A stretch of DNA of 64,000 bases from NCBI RefSeq assembly GCF_000760035.1, contig NZ_JNAO01000002.1, forward strand, positions 47,111 to 111,110. The letters are read 5' to 3'. Numbering within the stretch: the first letter of the stretch is position 1; the number at the start of each line of letters is the position of its first letter. The notes below the pieces were generated by a model. It had not been told where the DNA came from. It did no database searches and saw nothing but the letters and a program-made list of their open reading frames with translations. The translations under genes were made by a program, and so were the position numbers. This document shows positions 59,193 to 64,000 of the stretch, piece by piece. Source of the stretch: Prochlorococcus marinus str. MIT 9314. GTDB lineage: Bacteria > Cyanobacteriota > Cyanobacteriia > PCC-6307 > Cyanobiaceae.

Positions 59193-60737
59193 TTAATCGG
59201 GCAATTTAAAACTGTTTATGTTTAACTTTGCACCTATTTTGTGAGCGCATGCGTATCCACTAAAAGCAACTGCATTTAGGCCTTGACCAGGGAAGCATGA
59301 ATCCCCTACACAATAAAGGTTTTGAATTTTTGTAGTATTGAAAGGCATTGGCAAAAGTCCAAGCAACTTTTTACTAGGAATTGGCCCATAACTACCTTCA
59401 TATCTTCCAAGAAACTTTTTATGAGTTTTGGGAGTACCAATTTCTTTGTGATCAATATATTGTTCAAGATTAGGAAGAATAGTTGATATTTTTTCAACAA
59501 GGAAAGAAAAATATTTTTCTTTCTTTTGTAAATATTCTTTCCTTGATAGGCCATCCCATTCACTCATCGATGAAGGAGTAAATGCATGTACGATATGTTT
59601 ACCTTCTGGAGCCAAAGACGAATCAAGCAAAGTAGGTATAGAAACAAAAATAACTCCCTTTTCGCTTTCTAATTCGTCCCAATTTTCAACGATTATATGA
59701 TGACAATTAAAATTATCGGATATTAGATTTTTTTCTACTCCAAGGTGAATCGAAACAAAAGAAGGTGAGGGTTTATAAGTTTCTGACCACTTATATTCAT
59801 TTTTTGGCACGTTTTTGCTAGAAATTAAACCTTTAGTCTTGTCTTTTAATCCAAATGTATCCCATCTAGTGGAGTTGGATACAATAACATTTGAATATAT
59901 CTCTTCCCCATTTGAGAGCTTAACTCCTACAGCCTTCGCATCCTTTAAGAGAATTTCAGTCACATTGGCTTTATATCTAACTTTTCCTCCTAATTTTTCA
60001 ATGCCAGAAACAAACTTCTCTGCTATCGTTCCAACTCCCCCTTTTGGATAATTTATCCCTCCAGCATGCCTATCTGTAAATACCATTCCCGCATTAATCA
60101 TAGGGGTTTTTAGAGCTGGCATTACAGACCAACAAAAACATTCGATATCGATAAATTTTAAAAGTTCAGGATCTTTTATAAACTTTCTTGCAACATCTCC
60201 CGCATTTGCTGGTAACCATCTAGCTAACCCTAGACAGGATAATGGAGATTTAAAGAAAACTTTAAAAAGATAACTTGGATCCTCTATTGATAAAAGAGGC
60301 ATTGAATCTAAACAATTAAATACACTTGTACAAGTATCATAGAATTTCTTGATACCTTTTTTTTCCTTGGGGAAACTAGCTGATAATTTGCTTATAAATT
60401 GCTCATAATTTTTATCTACAGAAATATTAAAGTTATGTGGTAAGTGATATTCTAGTTGAACAGGATCGGGAATAGTTTCGCATTTTTCATTTACATCTTT
60501 CAAAGCACGAGTTAATAAATTGGTATAACCTTTCTCTCCAAATCCAAAAATCATTGAAGCCCCTACATCAAAGGTATAGCCTTTTCTCTTAAAAGAGCCT
60601 CCACTCCCTCCTGGAATAATATATTTTTCAAGAACTAATACTTGAGCTCCTTTCGCCGCCAATTGTGAAGCAGTTACTAACCCTCCTATTCCTGAGCCAA
60701 TAATAATTGCATCGAAATTTTCCTTATTAAATTCCAT
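59193..60737 (-). CDS. crtH: Carotenoid isomerase (CrtISO)
   Basis: A 514-residue FAD enzyme that converts poly-cis lycopene to all-trans lycopene so the cyclases can use it. The dinucleotide fold is DAIIIGSGIGGLVTASQLAA. The family stretch GGSGGSFKRKGYTFDVGASM (near 43-62) and the C-terminal CVGDSCFPGQGLNAVAFSG (near 477-495) are diagnostic for the CrtISO/CRTISO branch of the phytoene desaturase superfamily. With crtE and the lycopene cyclase it completes a third carotenoid step in this window, although the genes are scattered. Confidence 0.92.
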   Translation of the reverse strand: MEFNKENFDAIIIGSGIGGLVTASQLAAKGAQVLVLEKYIIPGGSGGSFKRKGYTFDVGASMIFGFGEKGYTNLLTRALKDVNEKCETIPDPVQLEYHLPHNFNISVDKNYEQFISKLSASFPKEKKGIKKFYDTCTSVFNCLDSMPLLSIEDPSYLFKVFFKSPLSCLGLARWLPANAGDVARKFIKDPELLKFIDIECFCWSVMPALKTPMINAGMVFTDRHAGGINYPKGGVGTIAEKFVSGIEKLGGKVRYKANVTEILLKDAKAVGVKLSNGEEIYSNVIVSNSTRWDTFGLKDKTKGLISSKNVPKNEYKWSETYKPSPSFVSIHLGVEKNLISDNFNCHHIIVENWDELESEKGVIFVSIPTLLDSSLAPEGKHIVHAFTPSSMSEWDGLSRKEYLQKKEKYFSFLVEKISTILPNLEQYIDHKEIGTPKTHKKFLGRYEGSYGPIPSKKLLGLLPMPFNTTKIQNLYCVGDSCFPGQGLNAVAFSGYACAHKIGAKLNINSFKLPD

Positions 60738-60760
60738 TTTTGGGTCTTTGATAATTCATT

Positions 60761-62173
60761 TTAGTGAATTTTGCTAAGTAAGTGGTCTTTTTCAAAACAA
60801 GAATCTAGTGTATTTTTAAAGTCATTCAAGGCCCCTGTAGATCTTTCTTGATAAACTTTATATCTTAATCTTTTATCTTTTATTCTTTTAGTTAATTCTG
60901 GGACTAAACCAAATGAAGCAGGCATTGGTTGGAATTTATTCTTTTTTTGATTAGACAATATTTGATTTTTGTTACTAATGAAATTTATTAGAGAACCAAT
61001 CATTGATTCCCTAGGAAAACTTACTGGTTTCTTACCCTTAGCTAATAAAGATGCATTTATTCCTGCAAGCAAGCCTCCTGCTGCTGCTGCTGCATAACCT
61101 TCCGTCCCCGTTATTTGACCCGCAGCAAAAAGATTTTCCCTTTTCATAAATTGCAATGTCGGTAAAAGTAATTTTGGAGATTCTAAAAAAGTATTTCTAT
61201 GCATTACTCCAAAGCGTACGAACTCAGCCTTTTCTAAACCAGGAATCATCCTAAATATTCTTTTTTGCTCAGACCATTTAAGGTTAGTTTGAAAACCTAC
61301 CATATTTAGTAATTTCCCTTCTAAATCTTCTTTCCTTAATTGGACAATTGCATGAGGTCGTTTTTTCAATCTATTTTCTCTATCAAATAAATCTCCCCAT
61401 TTTGGATTCCACAACCCAATAGATTTCAATGGTCCGTATCTCATTGTATCAATTCCTCTTCTAGCAATTTCTTCAATTGGTAAGCAAGCTTCAAAGAAAT
61501 TAGCTGATTCTTTCTCAAATTCTTTTAAATTAGCTTGTTCTCCTTCAATTAGTTCATTTCTGAAATGGATATAATCATTTTTATCCATGGGGCAATTTAG
61601 ATAAGCCGGATCTCCTTTGTCGTACCTACTAGCTTTAAATACAATCTCTTGATTAATAGTATCTCCATAAACAATAGGACTAGCTGCATCAAAAAAATGA
61701 CATTCATCGATACCTGTAAAAGATTGAATTTTATAAGACAATTCATCTGCAGTTAATGGACCAGTAGCGAGGATCGTTATATTTTCTTTGCTTGGGAGAT
61801 CCAATTGTTCAAATCTCTTAATTTTAATTAAAGGATGACTAGATAAAGCATCAGTTAAAGCAATACTAAATTTAGATCTATCAACCGCCAAAGCACCACC
61901 AGCTGGTACAGCAAATTTGTCTGCTGTCTGAATTATCAAAGATTTAAAAATTCTAAGTTCCTTTTGCAATAAACCTGCAGCTCTATCAGGACTTAAAGCA
62001 CCAAAACTATTACTACAAACTAATTCTCCAAATTCACCAGTATGATGAGCTGGAGTTGATTTGATAGGTCTCATTTCAACTAGTTTGACTGGTACACCAG
62101 AATTTGCTATTTGCCATGCAGCTTCTGATCCTGCAAGACCCGCACCAATAACTATTACTTCTTTATCAAACAA
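60761..62173 (-). CDS. trmFO: Methylenetetrahydrofolate-tRNA-(uracil54-C5)-methyltransferase TrmFO
   Basis: A 470-residue FAD and folate-dependent enzyme (former Gid) that forms ribothymidine 54 in tRNA. The FAD motif is [16 protein letters not shown], followed by [11 protein letters not shown] with a conserved Cys, and [19 protein letters not shown] near residue 349. The start codon is TTG at 62171-62173. The next in-frame codon set upstream contains the psbY stop (TAA) nine bases earlier, so no longer start exists. Its position six bases after psbY suggests coupled translation. Confidence 0.94.
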   Translation of the reverse strand: MFDKEVIVIGAGLAGSEAAWQIANSGVPVKLVEMRPIKSTPAHHTGEFGELVCSNSFGALSPDRAAGLLQKELRIFKSLIIQTADKFAVPAGGALAVDRSKFSIALTDALSSHPLIKIKRFEQLDLPSKENITILATGPLTADELSYKIQSFTGIDECHFFDAASPIVYGDTINQEIVFKASRYDKGDPAYLNCPMDKNDYIHFRNELIEGEQANLKEFEKESANFFEACLPIEEIARRGIDTMRYGPLKSIGLWNPKWGDLFDRENRLKKRPHAIVQLRKEDLEGKLLNMVGFQTNLKWSEQKRIFRMIPGLEKAEFVRFGVMHRNTFLESPKLLLPTLQFMKRENLFAAGQITGTEGYAAAAAGGLLAGINASLLAKGKKPVSFPRESMIGSLINFISNKNQILSNQKKNKFQPMPASFGLVPELTKRIKDKRLRYKVYQERSTGALNDFKNTLDSCFEKDHLLSKIH

Positions 62174-62179
62174 ATTGGA

Positions 62180-62296
62180 TTAATCCTTCCCTAAAAAGTC
62201 CCTATTGAATTGCTCTCTAGCTGGTTTTTGTATATTGAACACAACCCAAGCTAAAGCAGCGATAATGGGTGCAAAAACTACAATTGTTCTAAGCAT
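62180..62296 (-). CDS. psbY: Photosystem II protein PsbY
   Basis: A 38-residue protein starting [19 protein letters not shown] and ending with a basic/polar tail (NIQKPAREQ and RDFLGKD). It has one membrane helix and the length and sequence of picocyanobacterial PsbY, a small subunit at the edge of photosystem II near cytochrome b559. The gene precedes trmFO with a six-base gap. PsbY and TrmFO are in the same reading frame, separated only by TAA and two sense codons. Confidence 0.88.
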   Translation of the reverse strand: MLRTIVVFAPIIAALAWVVFNIQKPAREQFNRDFLGKD

Positions 62297-62418
62297 TTTA
62301 GAAATCCTAATGTTAATTAGAATATTTTAACTTTTAACTGTAAATTTAGAGAGAAATTTTAATTTTTTATTTCATAAGTTAAGAATTGTTTTTCTATTGT
62401 TTAACTTGAGATAAAAAG

Positions 62419-62447
62419 TTGTTTTTTTTGCCTTAAAAAGGGATAAT
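62419..62447 (+). promoter_or_regulatory. Candidate promoter for tRNA-Lys
   Basis: TTGTTT (62419-62424) and GATAAT (62442-62447) are separated by 17 bases, a good sigma70-type pair. Predicted initiation about seven bases downstream would leave a leader of about 20 bases before the mature tRNA. Confidence 0.5.
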
Positions 62448-62473
62448 TCGTTATGTACTCAATTTTACAAAAT

Positions 62474-62545
62474 GGGTCGCTAGCTCAGCGGTAGAGCATC
62501 CGGCTTTTAACCGGCTGGTCCTGAGTTCGAATCTCAGGCGACCCA
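62474..62545 (+). tRNA. trnK: tRNA-Lys (TTT)
   Basis: The 72-base cloverleaf has acceptor strands GGGTCGC and GCGACCC, discriminator A and D-stem GCTC/GAGC. The anticodon loop is CTTTTAA with anticodon TTT, and the T-loop is TTCGAAT between CTGAG and CTCAG. CCA is not encoded. Base pair 27-43 in the anticodon stem looks mismatched (T-C), the rest pairs normally. Confidence 0.94.
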
Positions 62546-62982
62546 CATTTTTATTGAGTTCATCTTCTTAAAATTGAAATACGATAGATCCCAAATTTAA
62601 AATTTACTTTTTTAATAATGTTGCTTTAAATTATTCAATTTACTTAGTTGTATTTCAAGCAAATTGATCCAAAGATATATCTAGAATTATTATTAATGCG
62701 ATCGAAATATAAAGAAGTTTTAAATTTCATCAATCATCAAAGAATAATATTCAAATTTATTAAAAAATTTTTATTAACTTAATATGAATTATCTAAGATT
62801 TCTTCTTTCAATGCTTATTGGAGAAAAATTAAATAATCAACGCATTTTTGTAACAAAACTGTAAAGAAAAGGCATAATTTCTAATTAATTATGAATTCTC
62901 GCAAAAAAACTAAAAATTACTTTACAAAGCTTCATAATCCCTGTTACAATAATACATATAAATTCCTTAATTTTTTTAAATC
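62546..62982. other. Gene-poor stretch between tRNA-Lys and hli
   Basis: These 437 bases contain no convincing gene of normal size. Two tiny plus-strand frames exist, 62784-62864 (26 codons) and 62891-62986 (31 codons, ending in an ATGA overlap with hli). Repeats of the RpaB-box type (G/T)TTACA(A/T)(A/T) occur near 62921 and 62943, with an inverse copy TTTGTAAC at 62847. A minimal hli promoter can be placed at 62921-62950. No terminator-like hairpin is obvious after the tRNA. Confidence 0.6.
62921..62950 (+). promoter_or_regulatory. Candidate hli promoter with HLR1-like half sites
   Basis: TTTACA (62921-62926) and TACAAT (62945-62950) are spaced by 18 bases and lie 33 bases before the hli ATG. 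Both hexamers sit inside TTTACAAA and GTTACAAT, which match the HLR1 half-site (G/T)TTACA(A/T)(A/T) bound by RpaB in cyanobacteria. The 22-base period is about twice the usual one. Confidence 0.4.
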
Positions 62983-63090
62983 ATGACACCTGAAGCAGAA
63001 CGTTTTAATGGTTGGGCAGCAATGTTAGGTTTCGTTGCAGCAGTAGGCGCATACGTAACCACTGGACAAATCATTCCTGGTTGGTTTTAA
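62983..63090 (+). CDS. hli: High-light-inducible protein (Hli/SCP), short multi-copy type
   Basis: A 35-residue single-helix chlorophyll-binding protein that protects photosystems and chlorophyll-synthesis complexes under high light or nutrient stress. The core AERFNGWAAMLGFVAAVGAY keeps the Glu and Asn of the chlorophyll motif ExxNGRxAMxG, but the Arg position is Trp. The C-terminal TTGQIIPGWF matches the ending shared by multi-copy Prochlorococcus HLIPs and those carried by cyanophages. It is too short for most automatic gene finders. It stands alone, about 440 bases after tRNA-Lys. Confidence 0.9.
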   Translation: MTPEAERFNGWAAMLGFVAAVGAYVTTGQIIPGWF

Positions 63091-63170
63091 ACTCTATTTA
63101 TACAGATTTTAGAATTTAGCTTTTAGCATCAATATTTTGATGTAACATATCTTTTCCTTAAACTCTCTTC

Positions 63171-63193
63171 AAATAACTTAAAAAAAGTTATTT
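63171..63193 (+). terminator. Possible terminator after hli
   Basis: AAATAACTT and AAGTTATTT form a nine-base-pair stem around an AAAAA loop. It is followed by GGGGGGA and a run of six T. The stem is A+T rich and the T run is not directly adjacent, so efficiency is uncertain. Confidence 0.4.
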
Positions 63194-63371
63194 GGGGGGA
63201 TTTTTTAATATTTTAAAATAATTTAATGCACAAAATTATTTGATCAAAGCCTAAAGAACTAAAGGAAGAATAATCATGATAGATTTTATAAAAATAATTT
63301 AAGTTTTATTTAACTGGGTACGTCCAAACTCCTACAGAAACTAGATAAGGAAATTTTATTAATTCTACAAT

Positions 63372-63500
63372 TCAAAATTTCTTTTTATCTATATTGTCCA
63401 AGCATGTAGAACATAATAGGTGACCTTTTTTATTCCAAAATGTTTTTGTTGATCTTTCTATATCCTTTCTACATATTAAACATTTAAAAATTGGAACCAT
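63372..63500 (-). CDS. Zinc-ribbon microprotein, 42 residues
   Basis: The minus-strand frame from ATG 63498-63500 encodes MVPIFKCLICRKDIERS, a middle TKTFWNKKGHLLC and the end STCLDNIDKKKF. Two CxxC pairs (Cys7/Cys10 and Cys30/Cys33), spaced by 19 residues, form a typical treble-clef or zinc-ribbon site. The motif spacing in such a short frame is unlikely by chance. It lies alone between hli and the porin end. Its function is unknown; small zinc ribbons often contact RNA, ribosomes or other proteins. Confidence 0.65.
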   Translation of the reverse strand: MVPIFKCLICRKDIERSTKTFWNKKGHLLCSTCLDNIDKKKF

Positions 63501-63650
63501 TGAATTACAAATTTCCCAGTTAAATTTTTTATTAATATTAATAGTTAAACTAAATTATAGAAATATTAAGGCTTAAAACAATACAAGTAAATTAAAAGAA
63601 TCATTATTTTTAATTTCCTATTTTTTAAAAATAAAATATTTAAATTAATC

Positions 63651-63694
63651 CACACAAAAAAAGACCTGCTGTTAAGCAGGTCTTTCTTTGTGTG
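63651..63694 (-). terminator. Strong Rho-independent terminator (bidirectional form)
   Basis: AAAGACCTGCT, GTTA loop and AGCAGGTCTTT form an 11-base-pair G+C-rich stem. It extends outward with CACACAAA/TTTGTGTG after a small mismatch. On the minus strand the stem is followed by seven T, so it ends the porin transcript 19 bases after the stop. It may also stop rightward transcription. Confidence 0.9.
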
Positions 63695-63712
63695 TAAGAT
63701 TTTCTAATTCTC

Positions 63713-64000
63713 TTAGAAAGAGAATGAAGATTTAACCATGACTCCTGTTAGATCATCACCAGATTTTTCTTCTATAAATACACCTGGAGTGATTGTCATG
63801 CCATCATTAACTGGATAAGAGTAAGATGCTTCATAAATCATGTATTCTGTTTCGGCATCAGTAAAGTTAGCTGATGTACCAGCACCAAGACTTACAGAAC
63901 CAGGACCAACTTCAGGGAAAGTTAAACCAACGAAGTATCCAGTCTTATCTGTTCCAGATGTTTCTTCAGTTTCAAAACCAACACTTATGTCTGCTATATC
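63713..64000 (-). CDS. som: Som-type outer membrane porin, C-terminal part (5' end outside window)
   Basis: The last 95 codons of a leftward gene whose start lies beyond the right edge. The sequence alternates short beta-strand patterns (DISVGFETE, TGYFVGLTFPEVG, GSVSLGAGTSANF, YMIYEASYSYPV, MTITPGVFIEE, DLTGVMVKSSFSF). It ends in Phe, as outer membrane beta-barrels do. In marine picocyanobacteria such porins also carry an SLH domain near the N-terminus, not visible here. G+C content is somewhat higher than neighbours, as expected for a highly expressed gene. A strong terminator follows. Confidence 0.85.
   Translation of the reverse strand, partial: DIADISVGFETEETSGTDKTGYFVGLTFPEVGPGSVSLGAGTSANFTDAETEYMIYEASYSYPVNDGMTITPGVFIEEKSGDDLTGVMVKSSFSF

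Noticed and set aside
63127..63142. CATCAA/TTGATG hairpin after hli
   Set aside because: The six-base stem is not followed by a T run. The hairpin at 63171-63193 is the better terminator candidate.
63274..63300. Eight-codon frame after a good GGAAG sequence
   Set aside because: It is far too short (MIDFIKII) and shows no other sign of being translated.
62474..64000. Prophage or integrated element with an attachment repeat from tRNA-Lys
   Set aside because: No second copy of the tRNA 3' end and no integrase is visible in the window, so only the weaker island idea is kept.

Overview
The window looks like a piece of a Prochlorococcus chromosome, most likely a high-light-adapted strain. The evidence is strong A+T bias, short intergenic gaps and small gene versions. 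It also carries a set of genes typical of marine picocyanobacteria: psbP, psbY, an hli gene, crtE, a crtL-type lycopene cyclase, crtH, sasA, opcA/zwf, petH without a phycobilisome-linker domain, ycf54, and a Som-type porin. I see no rRNA, CRISPR array, insertion sequence or prophage. Almost everything is core metabolism and information processing. Two genes run off the edges: a guaB3-type gene on the left and a porin on the right.

Layout. 1-8.7 kb: guaB3 (partial), gyrA, lycopene cyclase, a GH57 glucan enzyme, leuA and a small membrane protein. 8.7-18.8 kb: a PgpH-like HD phosphodiesterase, folD, crtE, a PAP2-like membrane protein, then a leftward petH, zwf, opcA, cobB group that links NADPH supply to cobamide synthesis. 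18.8-26.3 kb: tRNA-Glu, sasA, a CpeS-like protein, prs, malQ, a short RodZ-like protein and an ABC1/UbiB kinase. 26.3-33.8 kb: an Orn/Lys/Arg-type decarboxylase, cdsA, an alpha/beta hydrolase overlapping a glycerol-dehydrogenase-like gene, clpC and a RimI-like acetyltransferase. 33.8-39.4 kb: a rightward operon lysA-cdaA-uppS-bioB-trhO-hypothetical. 39.4-45.5 kb: lipA, recR, psbP, an ABC exporter, a small secreted Cys protein and a DEAD-box helicase with a hairpin against its start codon. 45.5-55.6 kb: a very A+T-rich leftward block pdxJ-ycf54-recC-methyltransferase-recB-recD. 55.7-62.3 kb: plsC-like, TPR-like, bolA, monothiol grx, an atypical response regulator, crtH and psbY-trmFO. 62.4-64 kb: tRNA-Lys, a gene-poor stretch, a phage-type hli gene, a zinc-ribbon microprotein, a strong terminator and the porin 3' end.

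Functional themes: carotenoid synthesis (crtE, cyclase, crtH), photosynthetic electron flow and its repair (petH, psbP, psbY, hli, ycf54), glycogen and night-time carbon use (GH57, malQ, zwf, opcA) next to a clock output kinase (sasA), c-di-AMP turnover (cdaA plus a PgpH-like gene), and double-strand-break repair (recBCD, recR). I did not find a clear new multi-gene system. The best leads are the deaD leader hairpin, the membrane-anchored FNR, the c-di-AMP enzyme pair with changed motifs and architecture, the degenerate response regulator, and several micro-ORFs in the apparent gaps.
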